A stretch of 64,000 nucleotides of DNA from Roseomonas aerilata DSM 19363 (GTDB lineage: Bacteria; Pseudomonadota; Alphaproteobacteria; Acetobacterales; Acetobacteraceae). The stretch spans positions 310,001 to 374,000 of the forward strand of contig NZ_JONP01000001.1 in NCBI RefSeq assembly GCF_000711725.1, given 5' to 3'. A model generated the notes under the pieces. It saw nothing but the letters and a program-made list of their open reading frames with translations, was not told where the DNA came from and did no database searches. Both the position numbers and the translations under genes were made by a program. Below are positions 24,935 through 33,985 of this stretch, piece after piece (position 1 is the first letter of the stretch; every line of letters starts with the position of its first letter).

Positions 24935-25918
24935 ATGCTGCCCATCCTTCCCCGCCGGCTCGTGCTCGGCGGCGCGCTGGCGATGCCTTTCATCCGCACG
25001 GCCAGCGCCCAGCAGACCTTCGAGTTCGTCGCGGGCTCGCTCGGCGGTGGGTGGTACACGATGGGCGCGGGCATCGCGGCGCTGGCAAAGGACGAGGCGG
25101 ACCTGCAGATCCGCGTGGTGCCGGGCGGCGGGCTCGCGAACCCCACCCGCATCAACAACGGGCAGTCGCAGATGGGCTGGGGGATCGACGCCTTCACCGC
25201 CGCCGCGGTGCGGGGTGAGGATCCCTACCGCGCGAAGCACGACAAGATCCGCACTCTCGGCACCGGCTACTCGCCGACGGAGCACAACTTCGTCCGCGCG
25301 GCGGAGAAGACGCAGGAGGACATGCGAGCGATCCTGACGCAGCGGGGCATCCGGATCGGCTGCCCGCAGCGCTCCTCGACCGACGAGATGACGTTGCAGC
25401 GGATCCTGAGGTTCCTCGGCACCTCGCCCGAGAAGATCCGGGCGGAGGGCGGGACCTACCTCAACGGGTCCTACAACGACATCGCGGCCGCCTTCGGGGA
25501 CGGGCAGGTGGACTATCTCTATATGGCGCTGGCCAAGCCGGCGGCGATCCTGACGGAACTGGGCACGGGTCGGCGGGCGGCGCGGCTGGTGGCCTTCCCC
25601 GAGGACGTGCGCAAGCACCTGATCGACGCCTATGCCTATAACCAGGGCGTGCTGCCGGCCTCGGCCTATCCGGCGCTGCAATCGGCGGATGTGCCGGTGA
25701 CGACGATGGACAGCGTGATCGTTGTGCACGAGACGGTGCCGGACGAGGTCGCCTACAAGCTGACGAAGGTGCTGATCGCGGCCAAGGGGCCGCGGCTGAC
25801 GCAGATCCATGCCTCCATGGCGAGCTACGACCCGGCCCAGGCCTGGAAGTATGCGGGCGCGCCGCTGCATCCGGGCGCGGCCAAGGCCTATCGCGAGGCC
25901 GGCGTGATGCCGGCCTGA
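24935..25918 (+). CDS. TAXI family TRAP transporter solute-binding subunit
   Basis: A 327-residue periplasmic receptor. Signal peptide MLPILPRRLVLGGALAMPFIRTASA, then the TAXI opening FEFVAGSLGGGWYTMGAGIA. Further blocks are VPGGGLANPTRINNGQSQMG and YNQGVLPASAYP. The ATG at 24935 follows GGAGG. The partner permease starts 10 bases later. TAXI receptors bind small acids such as glutamate or 2-oxoglutarate; the ligand here is not readable. Confidence 0.9.
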   Translation: MLPILPRRLVLGGALAMPFIRTASAQQTFEFVAGSLGGGWYTMGAGIAALAKDEADLQIRVVPGGGLANPTRINNGQSQMGWGIDAFTAAAVRGEDPYRAKHDKIRTLGTGYSPTEHNFVRAAEKTQEDMRAILTQRGIRIGCPQRSSTDEMTLQRILRFLGTSPEKIRAEGGTYLNGSYNDIAAAFGDGQVDYLYMALAKPAAILTELGTGRRAARLVAFPEDVRKHLIDAYAYNQGVLPASAYPALQSADVPVTTMDSVIVVHETVPDEVAYKLTKVLIAAKGPRLTQIHASMASYDPAQAWKYAGAPLHPGAAKAYREAGVMPA

Positions 25919-25928
25919 GCGGTTCGTC

Positions 25929-27815
25929 TTGCGCGCGCTGAAGGGGCCGCTGCGGCCCATTCTGTCCGGGTGGCTGGCGCTGGCGGTGGCGGTCCACCTC
26001 TACTTCGGTGGGGTCGGCTTTCCGGAGCCGGTGGGGATGCGCGCCTTCCACCTGCTGGCCTTCGTGCCGCCGATCTTCCTGCTATGGCCGGCGCGGGCTT
26101 CGAGCCCCAAGGCGCGGCCGAGCCTGGTGGACTGGGCCTGGTTCCTGGCGGCGGCGGCGCCGCATCTATGGGTGTGGTGGAATGCCGGCGCGGTGTCGGA
26201 CCGCATGGAATATGTGGACGATTTCACGCCGGCGATGTCCGTCATGGCCGTGCTGGCGATCGTGACGCTCCTGGAAGCGACGCGGCGGGCGGTGGAGCCG
26301 GGCCTCGCCTGGATGGTGATCATCAGCATCGCCTACATGGGTTTCGGGCACCTGCTGCCGGGGGTGCTGAACACGCGCGTATTCTCCGCCGCGGAGATCC
26401 TCGAAGCCTCCTGGCTGGTGCCGACGGCGGGCGGCGTCTACGGGCCGCTGACGGGGATCGTGGCCACGACCATCGCGGTCTTCATCATCTTCGGCTCCTT
26501 CATGGCGGGGAGCGGGACGGGGCGGCTGTTCAGCAATCTCGGGGCCGCGGCGGCAGGGCGCTACACGGGCGGGCCAGCCAAGGTGGCGGTCATCACCTCC
26601 GGGCTGTTCGGCACGATGAGCGGGTCTTCCGTTTCGAACGTCATCACCACGGGGGCGATGACGATCCCGCTGATGAAGCGGATCGGGTACCGGCCGGCTG
26701 TCGCGGGGGGGATCGAGGCGGCGTCCAGCGTGGGCGGGGCGATCATGCCGCCGGTGATGGGGGCGGCGGCCTTCGTCATGTCGGAGATCACGAACATCGC
26801 CTATGGCGAGATCGTCGTCGCGGCGGCGCTCGGGGCGGTGCTCTATTACTTCGCGATCCTGGCCGCCGTGCATTTCGAGGCGAAGCGAATGGGGATGGCG
26901 CCCATGCCGGCGGCCGATGTTCCGCCCTGGCGGGAGGTGCTGGCGGACGCGCATCTCGTGATCCCGATGGGCGTGCTCGTCTACCTCATGATGGAGCGCT
27001 GGTCGGGCAACTACGCGGCCTTCTGCGCGACGCTGGCGATGATCGCCGTCGCCATGCTGCGGCGGCGGACGCGGATGACGCCGCGCGCGATCTTCGAGGC
27101 GCTGGTGAATGCGGGGCTGACCATGGCGCCGCTGGCGGTCGCCATCGCGGGGGCGGGAATCGTGGTTTCCGCGCTGACGGCCACGGGGATGGTCGTGGCC
27201 TTCGGGGGGATCATCAAGGACATCGCGGGCGGTTCTCTGCCGCTGCTGCTGATCCTGCTGGCGCTGACGGTGCTGGTGCTGGGGATGGGGCTGCCGACCA
27301 CGCCCTCCTACATCATCGCGGCGGCGATCGGGGTGCCGCAGCTCGTCGCCATGGGCGTGGGGCTGCTGCCGGCGCACCTGTTCCTCTTCTATTTCGCGGT
27401 GCTGGCGGATGCGACGCCGCCCGTGGCGGCCGCGGCCTTCGCGGCGGCCTCAGTCGCCGGGGCGGGGCCGACGATCACGAGCCTGCACGCGACGCGCTTC
27501 GGCATCGCGGGCTTCACCGTGGGCTTCGCCTTCGTCTACGACCCCGGGATCATGATGCAGGGCGGGGTGCTCGACATCCTGCTGGCGACCGCCATCCAGG
27601 TGGCGGCGCTGGTGGCGATCACGGCCGCCTACGCCGGCTATTTTCTCGCGCCGATGGGGCTGGTGGCGCGCGGGGTGCTGGGGCTGGCGGGGCTGGTTGC
27701 CGCCTTCATGCCGGTGGTGCCGGGGCCGGGGCGGCTGGCGCTGGCGGTGGCGGCGATGGGGCTGGCCTGGGCGCTCTCGCGCGCAGGGGCTGGAGTGGCG
27801 CGTCGGGCGGCCTAG
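25929..27815 (+). CDS. TRAP transporter fused permease (4TM/12TM)
   Basis: A 628-residue membrane protein in which the small and large TRAP permease parts are fused, the usual partner of TAXI receptors. About 16-18 hydrophobic segments can be traced. Diagnostic stretches of the large part are FGTMSGSSVSNVITTGAMTIPLMKR-type sequence (gating and Na+ region), EAASSVGGAIMPPVMGAAAF and LGMGLPTTPSYIIAAAI. A TTG start at 25929 gives MRALKGPLRP and lies 10 bases from the receptor stop. The 3' end overlaps the convergent DUF3574 gene by 4 bases. Confidence 0.92.
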   Translation: MRALKGPLRPILSGWLALAVAVHLYFGGVGFPEPVGMRAFHLLAFVPPIFLLWPARASSPKARPSLVDWAWFLAAAAPHLWVWWNAGAVSDRMEYVDDFTPAMSVMAVLAIVTLLEATRRAVEPGLAWMVIISIAYMGFGHLLPGVLNTRVFSAAEILEASWLVPTAGGVYGPLTGIVATTIAVFIIFGSFMAGSGTGRLFSNLGAAAAGRYTGGPAKVAVITSGLFGTMSGSSVSNVITTGAMTIPLMKRIGYRPAVAGGIEAASSVGGAIMPPVMGAAAFVMSEITNIAYGEIVVAAALGAVLYYFAILAAVHFEAKRMGMAPMPAADVPPWREVLADAHLVIPMGVLVYLMMERWSGNYAAFCATLAMIAVAMLRRRTRMTPRAIFEALVNAGLTMAPLAVAIAGAGIVVSALTATGMVVAFGGIIKDIAGGSLPLLLILLALTVLVLGMGLPTTPSYIIAAAIGVPQLVAMGVGLLPAHLFLFYFAVLADATPPVAAAAFAAASVAGAGPTITSLHATRFGIAGFTVGFAFVYDPGIMMQGGVLDILLATAIQVAALVAITAAYAGYFLAPMGLVARGVLGLAGLVAAFMPVVPGPGRLALAVAAMGLAWALSRAGAGVARRAA

Positions 27816-28231
27816 AAGCCGGCGCAGCTTGGACGGAGGCTGCGCAGGACGCTCTCCTGGGCGAAGCGGGCGCGGTAGGCCTCGGCGAGCGGCTCCGTCC
27901 GGGCGGCGGCCTCCGCGAGGCTGGCGCCGGGAAGGACGAGCAGGAGGAGCTTCGAGGGTTCGCGGAAGATCCGGCCGTCGGGGGCGCGCCACTGGCCCTC
28001 GGCGTCAAGGGCGGTCAGGCCCTCGGGGAAGCGCGGGGTGGCTTCCTCGGCCAGGAAGGCGGACCATTCGGCATCGGTGACGCGCAGCCGGCCAGCGCTG
28101 CTGCGGCCGAGGGCGACTTCCGCGATGGCAGCGGGCGCGGTGCCCGCCGGGCAGGCCGGCGGGAGGGCGCAGGCGCCGAGAATGAGCGGGAGCAGCAGGG
28201 TGCCGGTCCGCAGTCGGGCGGGCGGGCGCAA
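27812..28231 (-). CDS. DUF3574 family lipoprotein
   Basis: A 139-residue protein with a lipoprotein signal (LLLPLILGAC, Cys about residue 21) and the DUF3574 domain: VTDAEWSAFLAEEATPRFPEGLTALDAEGQWRAPDGR and PSKLLLLVLPG. Function is unknown. Its short distance to the SMR-type gene upstream on the same strand could place it in the same transcript. Confidence 0.8.
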   Translation of the reverse strand: MRPPARLRTGTLLLPLILGACALPPACPAGTAPAAIAEVALGRSSAGRLRVTDAEWSAFLAEEATPRFPEGLTALDAEGQWRAPDGRIFREPSKLLLLVLPGASLAEAAARTEPLAEAYRARFAQESVLRSLRPSCAGF

Positions 28232-28238
28232 GCCGCGC

Positions 28239-28574
28239 TCAGGCGCTGGCCAGCATGACGACGCCGAGGCTGATAAGCGCGACGGCGGCGATCTTCTGGG
28301 CGCCGAGCGCCTCCCCGAAGGCGAAGTGGCCGATCATCACGGCCACGACGTAGGAGGCGGCGGTGCAGGGCAGGGCGACCGACATCGGGATGCGGCGCAG
28401 CGCCACGATGTAGAGCAGGGCCGCGCCGCCGTAGAGGCCGAGACCGACGACGGTGTGCGGGCGGAAGAGCTGGGCGAAGAAGCCGCCATCGCCGGTCGCG
28501 CCCGACTTCAGCAGGATCTGGCCGGCGAGCGAGGTGGCGATCGCGGCGGCGAGGGCGATCCAGTGGGCGCTCAT
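28239..28574 (-). CDS. SMR/EamA-type four-helix membrane protein (ArnE/ArnF-like)
   Basis: A 111-residue protein with four hydrophobic helices. SLAGQILLKSGA at the end of helix 1 resembles ArnE/ArnF-type flippase subunits more than drug-exporting EmrE, and the membrane Glu of EmrE is not evident at its usual place. The last helix is AVALISLGVVMLAS. It overlaps the upstream polyprenyl-phosphate glycosyltransferase by 4 bases (ATGA), which argues for flipping of its lipid-linked sugar product. Confidence 0.75.
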   Translation of the reverse strand: MSAHWIALAAAIATSLAGQILLKSGATGDGGFFAQLFRPHTVVGLGLYGGAALLYIVALRRIPMSVALPCTAASYVVAVMIGHFAFGEALGAQKIAAVALISLGVVMLASA

Positions 28575-29584
28575 CGGCCGTCTTCCTCGTCGGCTGGGCG
28601 GGCGCGGACGACGTCGCGCACGACGCCCTGGGGGGTGCCGTTGGCCGAGAGGAAGGCGCGGCCGACATATTCGCCGAGCACGCCGAGGATGAGGAACTGC
28701 ACGGCCGAGAGCAGCAGCGTGACCGTCATGGTGGAGGCCCAGCCGGAAGGGGTCTCGCCCGTCATGGCCTCGGCCATGACGAAGAAGGAGGCGACGATGC
28801 CGAGGAAGCCCATGGCCAGGCCCGCGAAGGTCGCGAGGCGCACGGGCAGGAGGGAGAAGTTGGTGGCGAGGTTCAGCCAGAGCCGGACGAGGCGGCGGAG
28901 CGTGTAGTTGCTGCGGCCCTCCACGCGCTTCAGGTGGCGGACCTCGATGGATTCGATGCGCTGGGTGACCTGCATGATCAGGCCGTCGATATAGGGGTAG
29001 GGGCCGGCATAGCGGGCGACCTCCCGGACGACGAGGGCGCTCATGCAGCGGAAGGAGGAGAGATAGAGGCCGCGGGGCTTGTCGAGCAGCAGGTCCGCCA
29101 CGCCGTTGGCGAAGCGGCTGCCGAGGTTGCGCCAGCCCTCGTGCTCCTTGATGGCGTAGCGGGTGTAGACGACGTCCCAGTTGCCGAGGCGGGCGTGGTC
29201 ATAGAGCTTCAGCACCTCCTCCGGCGGGTTCTGGAGGTCGTCGTCCATCGTGATGACGTAGCGGCCGCGGGCGACGCGGAGGCCGGACATGACCGCGTTG
29301 TGCTCGCCGAAGTTGCGGGCGTGCTCCACATAGGTGAGCGGCACGGTGGCCTTCGCGGCGAGGTCGCGGCAGACCTCGGCGGAGTTGTCGGGGGAGCCGT
29401 CGTTGACGAGGACGATTTCGATGCCGCCCACGGGACGGAGCGCCGAAAGGGCCGCGACGAGCGTGCCGATGGTGGTCGCGCCGCGATAGACGGGCACCAC
29501 GATCGAGAGGCCGACGCCCTCCTGCGGGAGGACCTCCCCGGTGAGGGAGGCGGGGAGGGGCGCCGTCAGGGCATCGGGGCGCAT
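28571..29584 (-). CDS. GT2 family polyprenyl-phosphate glycosyltransferase with two C-terminal membrane helices
   Basis: A 337-residue enzyme of the ArnC/GtrB/DPM1 type. GLSIVVPVYRGATTIGTLV and VLVNDGSPDNSAEVC open the GT-A fold, and ITMDDDLQNPPEEV holds the metal-binding DxD and the DLQ(N/H)PPE signature of polyprenol-phosphate transferases. RRLVRLWLNLATNFSLLPVRLA leads into two membrane helices. It should move a sugar from a nucleotide donor to undecaprenyl phosphate. The real start is the ATG at 29584, 14 bases after the methyltransferase stop. Confidence 0.9.
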   Translation of the reverse strand: MRPDALTAPLPASLTGEVLPQEGVGLSIVVPVYRGATTIGTLVAALSALRPVGGIEIVLVNDGSPDNSAEVCRDLAAKATVPLTYVEHARNFGEHNAVMSGLRVARGRYVITMDDDLQNPPEEVLKLYDHARLGNWDVVYTRYAIKEHEGWRNLGSRFANGVADLLLDKPRGLYLSSFRCMSALVVREVARYAGPYPYIDGLIMQVTQRIESIEVRHLKRVEGRSNYTLRRLVRLWLNLATNFSLLPVRLATFAGLAMGFLGIVASFFVMAEAMTGETPSGWASTMTVTLLLSAVQFLILGVLGEYVGRAFLSANGTPQGVVRDVVRARPADEEDGR

Positions 29585-29598
29585 GGCGTTCGGGTCCT

Positions 29599-30324
29599 TC
29601 AGGGTCGGTTCGCGGCCAGCAGCACCGAGCCGCCGGCGGGGAGGGGAAGGGCGGTGCGGCGTTCGATCTCGCAGACGCCGTGCAGGAGGCGGTCCAGCCA
29701 GGGCGGGAAGTCGCCGACGTCGCTCGCGTGGTTGTCGCCGCGCGCGAGGACCTTGCGCTGGAGGATCATGAGCGGGAGCAGGAAGCCGTTCCAGTAGCGG
29801 GTGGTGACGTCGGCGAAGCCGGCGGCGCGCAGGAGGGCGGCGGCGCGGCGGGCGGTGTAGCGGCGGGCGTTGTGCACCCGCACGTCGTGGGCCGAGAACA
29901 TCCACTCATAGGCCGGCAGGTTGAGCACGAGGGTGGCGCCTGGGGCGAGCACGCGGTGCAGCTCCGCAAGCGCGCGTTCCTGGTCCGCGCCGGCATGGGA
30001 GAGCACGTCCACCGAGACGGCGGCGCCGAAGGAGGCGTCGGGGAAGGGCAGGTCGTTCACCGTGCCCGCGGTGACGGGCTGGCCGGACTTGGCGCCTGCC
30101 CGCGCGGCGGCGCGTGGGTTGTAGTCGAGGCCGAAGGCGGGGCGAGGGGAGCTTTCCGCCAGGCGGCGGAGAAAGCCGCCCGTTCCGCAGCCGGCGTCGA
30201 GCAGCGGCAGGGAGGCGATGCCCGGGCGGGCCGCGAGGGTCTCGAGGAGGCGGGCGTGGACGGCGCGGTACCACCACATCCCGTCCTCCGCGGCGTCCAT
30301 CAGGGCGTATTCGGCGTCTTCCAC
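29599..30324 (-). CDS. Class I SAM-dependent methyltransferase
   Basis: A 241-residue methyltransferase. Motif I is LLDAGCGTGGFLRRL, the acidic loop is GLDYNP, NDLPFPDASFGAAVSVDVLSH is motif II and LAPGATLVLNLP motif III. I choose the GTG at 30324 (VEDAEYALMDAAEDGMWWY), which has AGG six bases upstream; the frame runs back to 30534 without similarity. It heads a leftward transcript with the GT2 and SMR-type genes and so may modify the carrier sugar or lipid. Confidence 0.85.
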   Translation of the reverse strand: MEDAEYALMDAAEDGMWWYRAVHARLLETLAARPGIASLPLLDAGCGTGGFLRRLAESSPRPAFGLDYNPRAAARAGAKSGQPVTAGTVNDLPFPDASFGAAVSVDVLSHAGADQERALAELHRVLAPGATLVLNLPAYEWMFSAHDVRVHNARRYTARRAAALLRAAGFADVTTRYWNGFLLPLMILQRKVLARGDNHASDVGDFPPWLDRLLHGVCEIERRTALPLPAGGSVLLAANRP

Positions 30325-30524
30325 TCGGGACCTGCTGGGAGGGCCTTTCCGGTGCGGCGTGCCGGGCGGGCTGGGTGACGAAAGGGCTTGTGGCAGCGGC
30401 TTGGGGCGTGGACAAGGCAGCCTCGCCCAGGGGCCGCCGCAATCTGTGGCTAGAAGGCTTCGATACGGGGCTGCAAGATTGCGGCCGCGCTGTCCCAACA
30501 GGATCCCCTCTCGAACCGGCCGGC

Positions 30525-32183
30525 ATGAACGCACCTCTTCCCCCCTCTTCTCCGGCCGAGCCGGCGGCGGTGACCCTCGATGCGCCGCGCGGCGCGGGGC
30601 GGCTGGGCGCGGCGCTCGGTCTCGGATCGGGTGAGGGGGTGCTAGCAGGGCCGGGGGCCTCGGCGCGCCTCTGGCGGCTGGTGGCGCTGCTGCCGGCGCT
30701 GCTTTTCCTGCTGACGGTGCTCTCCCCGCCGCTGAACCACGATGTGGCGGCGGTGCTGAACTTTTCGATGCGCTGGTTGGGCGGGCAGCGGCTCTATTCG
30801 GAGCTGATCGACGTCAATCCGCCGCTGATCTTCATCTTCAACCTGCCGGCGGCCTGGCTGGCCTCTGTCACGCCGTTGGACGGGCCGCGGGCGCTGCTGC
30901 TGCAACTCGTGTTGTTCTGCGGGCTGGTCTGGTGGCTGAGCGGGCGGCTGCGGGAAGGGGTGGCGGAGGGGCCAGTGGAGGCAGCGGTGCTCTCCGCCCT
31001 GCTTCCACTGGCGCTGGTGATGCCGGGCTATGACTTCGGGCAGCGCGAGGTGCTGATGGGGACCGTCGCCATCCCCTACGTGCTGCTGGCCTCGAGGCGG
31101 ATGCAGGGTTTGCCGACCGGGGGCTGGCTGCTCCTCGGTGTGGCCGTGCTCGCCGCGCTCGGTTTCGCGCTGAAGCCACATTTCCTGGCGGTGCCGCTGC
31201 TGGTGGAGGCGGCGGTGGTCACGCGGCGAGGCTGGCGGCGGATCGGGGTTTCGCTGGCCGACCCGGTGCCCTGGATCATGGCGGGGGTCTGGGTGCTCTA
31301 TCTCGCCTCTATCCCGGTCTTCTTCCCGGACTTCTTCGGGCATGTCGTGCCGCTGGTCTGGGACTACTACGTCGATCTCGGGGGCATGTCGGCCTTCGGG
31401 GTGCTGCTGACCCCGAACATGGGCGCGGCGGGGGTTCTGCTGGTCCTGGTCTCGGCGCTCTGCGTGTTCGGGCGGTTCGGGCCGCTGGTGCTGGCGCTCT
31501 GGGCGGCGACCGCGGGGGCCTTCGTCTCGGCGGCGGTGCAGCACAAGGGCTGGACCTACCACGTGGCGCCGATCTTCATGCTGGCCGGGCTCTCGATGGG
31601 GCTGATCGTCGCGCGCTGGCTGGACGGGGCGCTGCCGCCGGCGCGGGCCCGGCTCTCGGCGCCCGCGCTTTCGGCCGTGATGGCGGGGTTGCTGATGCTT
31701 GGCATGGTCCGGGGCGGCGAGGCGCCCTTTCGCGAGATCGGCTACGAGAGCGACAAGGGCGGGCGGCTGACGGCCTGGCTGCAGGAGCATGCCTGGAACG
31801 AGCGGCTGCTGATCCTGACGCCCGACATCTGGCCGATCTATCCGGCGCTAAACTATTCCAACAGCCAGTCCACGCTGCGCTTCATGAACCTCTGGCTGCT
31901 GCAGGGCGTGAACCAGCGCTGCCCGGAGAGCGGCGAGCGATACCGGGAGACCTGGGAGATGTCGCGGGCGGAGTTCTTCGTCTACCGCACCGTGGCCGAG
32001 GACTTCGCCTCGGCGCCGCCCTCGGCGGTGCTGGTCACGCGGCACGTAGGCATACCCTGGTGCGGCAAGGAATTCGATTTCATCGAGTATTTCAGCCGCC
32101 ACCCCCTCTTCGCGGAGGCTTTCCGGAGCTACCACCAGCAGGGCGAGATCGAGGGCTACAAGCTCTACGTCCGCGAGGACTAG
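30525..32183 (+). CDS. GT-C-type membrane glycosyltransferase-like protein
   Basis: A 552-residue polytopic protein with about 10-11 helices and a soluble C-terminal part of about 130 residues. LNHDVAAVLNFSMRWLGGQRLYSELIDVNPPL matches the first loop of ArnT/PMT-like enzymes (acidic residue after the first helix, then G-x-x-L-Y-x-x-x-x-x-x-x-P-P-L). QHKGWTYHVAP lies in a later loop. It probably transfers a sugar from a polyprenyl carrier; the acceptor is unknown. Divergent from the methyltransferase-GT2-SMR operon across about 200 bases, which suggests one pathway. Confidence 0.7.
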   Translation: MNAPLPPSSPAEPAAVTLDAPRGAGRLGAALGLGSGEGVLAGPGASARLWRLVALLPALLFLLTVLSPPLNHDVAAVLNFSMRWLGGQRLYSELIDVNPPLIFIFNLPAAWLASVTPLDGPRALLLQLVLFCGLVWWLSGRLREGVAEGPVEAAVLSALLPLALVMPGYDFGQREVLMGTVAIPYVLLASRRMQGLPTGGWLLLGVAVLAALGFALKPHFLAVPLLVEAAVVTRRGWRRIGVSLADPVPWIMAGVWVLYLASIPVFFPDFFGHVVPLVWDYYVDLGGMSAFGVLLTPNMGAAGVLLVLVSALCVFGRFGPLVLALWAATAGAFVSAAVQHKGWTYHVAPIFMLAGLSMGLIVARWLDGALPPARARLSAPALSAVMAGLLMLGMVRGGEAPFREIGYESDKGGRLTAWLQEHAWNERLLILTPDIWPIYPALNYSNSQSTLRFMNLWLLQGVNQRCPESGERYRETWEMSRAEFFVYRTVAEDFASAPPSAVLVTRHVGIPWCGKEFDFIEYFSRHPLFAEAFRSYHQQGEIEGYKLYVRED

Positions 32184-32229
32184 CATCCGCGAGGACTGGG
32201 GCGCCCCAATAAGGGGCGGGGGGAAGCGC

Positions 32230-33063
32230 ATGGCGTACGAGGAGTATGTGGGCCGCGAGGAGGTGCGGGAGGACCGCGCCGACCCGAGACTGGCTGTCGG
32301 GCTGGCGGCGACGCTGGGGCGGCCGCTGGAGGGGGACGAATGGGGCCCCCTCTGGCACTGGATGCTGTTCCAGGACTGGCGGATGCCCGGGGAGATCGGG
32401 CCGGATGGGCACCCCCGGCGCGGGGGCTTCCTGCCGCCGGTGCACGACCTGCCGCGGCGGATGTGGGCGGGCGGGCGCGTGAGCTTCCGGGCACCGCTGC
32501 GCACGGGGGACTCGGTGCGGCGGGTGAGCACCATTCTTTCCGTGAAGGAGAAGTCGGGCGGCTCGGGGCGGCTGGTCTTCGTCACGGTCGGGCATGTGCT
32601 GCACGGGCCGGCGGGCGTGCTGGTCGAGGAGGAGCAAGACATCGTCTATCGCGGGGCGGAGGGCGCCGCGGTGAAGGCGGCGCCGGCCGCCCCGGCCTGG
32701 GAGGGAGCGCTGGAGGCGTCCCTGGTGCCGGACCCGGTGATGCTGTTCCGCTACTCGGCGCTGACGGGGAATGGGCACCGCATCCACTACGACCATCCCT
32801 ATGTAACGGGGGAGGAGGGGTATCCCGGACTGGTGGTGCACGGGCCGCTGCAGGCGACGATGCTGGCGCGGCACGCGCTGGACCTGGCAGGGCCCGGTGC
32901 CGCTCTGGGGCGCATCGCTTACCGGGGGAAGAGGCCCTGCTTCGATGGGCGGCCACTGCGGCTGCTCGGGCGGCTGGAGGCGGAGGGCGTCGTCCGGCTG
33001 GAGACGCGGGACGAGACGGGCGCGACCTGTCAGGAGGCCGAGGCCGTCCTTGTCCGGCGATAA
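32230..33063 (+). CDS. MaoC/HTD2-like acyl-CoA hydratase (mesaconyl/itaconyl-CoA hydratase type)
   Basis: A 277-residue double hot-dog protein. The N-terminal FAS1-like dehydratase part has HWMLFQDWRMPGEIGPDGHPRRGGFLPP. The second half carries the hydratase site: DPVMLFRYSALTGNGHRIHYDHPYVTGEEGYPGLVVHGPL, with the catalytic Asp/His-type residues (NGHRIHYD). Related enzymes hydrate mesaconyl-C4-CoA or itaconyl-CoA. It heads a run of four overlapping plus-strand genes with two DMT transporters and an MBL hydrolase. Confidence 0.8.
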   Translation: MAYEEYVGREEVREDRADPRLAVGLAATLGRPLEGDEWGPLWHWMLFQDWRMPGEIGPDGHPRRGGFLPPVHDLPRRMWAGGRVSFRAPLRTGDSVRRVSTILSVKEKSGGSGRLVFVTVGHVLHGPAGVLVEEEQDIVYRGAEGAAVKAAPAAPAWEGALEASLVPDPVMLFRYSALTGNGHRIHYDHPYVTGEEGYPGLVVHGPLQATMLARHALDLAGPGAALGRIAYRGKRPCFDGRPLRLLGRLEAEGVVRLETRDETGATCQEAEAVLVRR

Positions 33064-33985
33064 GGCGACCGCGCCCGCCAGCTTCGCGGCAGGGCTGCCC
33101 GAGGAGGCGCTGCGGGGGATCGGCCTGATCGCGGCGGGGTTCGGGATCGTCACGATCTCGGACGCCGCCGTGAAATGGGTGCTGCCGGAGATCGGGGTTG
33201 CCGTCGCGATGATGGTGCGCGGCGCGCTCGGTGCGATGACCGTGCTGGTGCTGGCGGGCGGGCTGCGGGTGCGGGCCGTGAACAAGCGGCTGGTGGCGGC
33301 ACGGAGCCTGCTGCACTGCGCGGTGACCGTGACCTTCTATCTTGCCTGGTCGCGGGGGATGCCGCTCGGGGACAGCTACGCCGTCGCGGCCGTGGCGCCG
33401 CTGGCGATGACCGTGCTGGCCATTCCGCTGCTGGGGGAGAGCGTGGGATGGCGGCGCTGGCTCTCGACCCTCGTCGGCTTCGGGGGCGTGCTGGTGATGG
33501 CGCAGCCGGGCGGCGACCTCTGGCGCTGGGAAGCGGCGGTGCTGCTGGGCGGCGTCGTCTTCATGGCGGTGACGCGGATCTGGACGCGGGTGCTGGCGCT
33601 GACGGACCGGCCGGCGACGATCGCCTTCTGGCTGATGGTCGCGCATATCCCCTTCGGGCTCGCGGTGCTTCCCTTGTTCCCGGCGATCGGCTGGCCCTCG
33701 CTCAGCGGGTGGATCGCGATCCTTTTCGTCGGTATCGGGAACGGCTCGGCGCATTTCCTCTTCGCGCGGGCCTTCGCGCTGGCGCCGGTCGGGGTGCTGG
33801 CGCCCTTCGAGTACTCGACGCTCGTGATGGGCACCTTCGTGGGCGTGCTCGTCTGGGGGGACGTGCCATCCTGGGCCACGGTGGCTGGCGCCGCGGTGGT
33901 GGTGGCTGCAGGGCTCTATAATTTGCGGCGGGCGCAGATCAGGGCGCGGGAGGCGCGGGCCAGGGCGGCCCTCGCACGCGGCTGA
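33050..33985 (+). CDS. DMT superfamily (EamA) transporter, first of a tandem pair
   Basis: A 311-residue protein with ten predicted helices and two EamA repeats (ISDAAVKWVLPEIGVAVAMMVRG and, later, FEYSTLVMGTFVGVLVWGD). The start is inferred as TTG at 33050, overlapping the hydratase gene by 14 bases, with GAGG six bases upstream; no ATG of the frame precedes the first helix. Probably exports a metabolite; the substrate is unknown. The stop overlaps the next gene's ATG. Confidence 0.82.
   Translation: MSGDKATAPASFAAGLPEEALRGIGLIAAGFGIVTISDAAVKWVLPEIGVAVAMMVRGALGAMTVLVLAGGLRVRAVNKRLVAARSLLHCAVTVTFYLAWSRGMPLGDSYAVAAVAPLAMTVLAIPLLGESVGWRRWLSTLVGFGGVLVMAQPGGDLWRWEAAVLLGGVVFMAVTRIWTRVLALTDRPATIAFWLMVAHIPFGLAVLPLFPAIGWPSLSGWIAILFVGIGNGSAHFLFARAFALAPVGVLAPFEYSTLVMGTFVGVLVWGDVPSWATVAGAAVVVAAGLYNLRRAQIRAREARARAALARG

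Noticed and set aside
25970-28258. 762-residue open frame on the plus strand across the TRAP permease and DUF3574
   Set aside because: Low-complexity Gly/Arg/Ala translation in another frame of the real permease; no domain or start signal.
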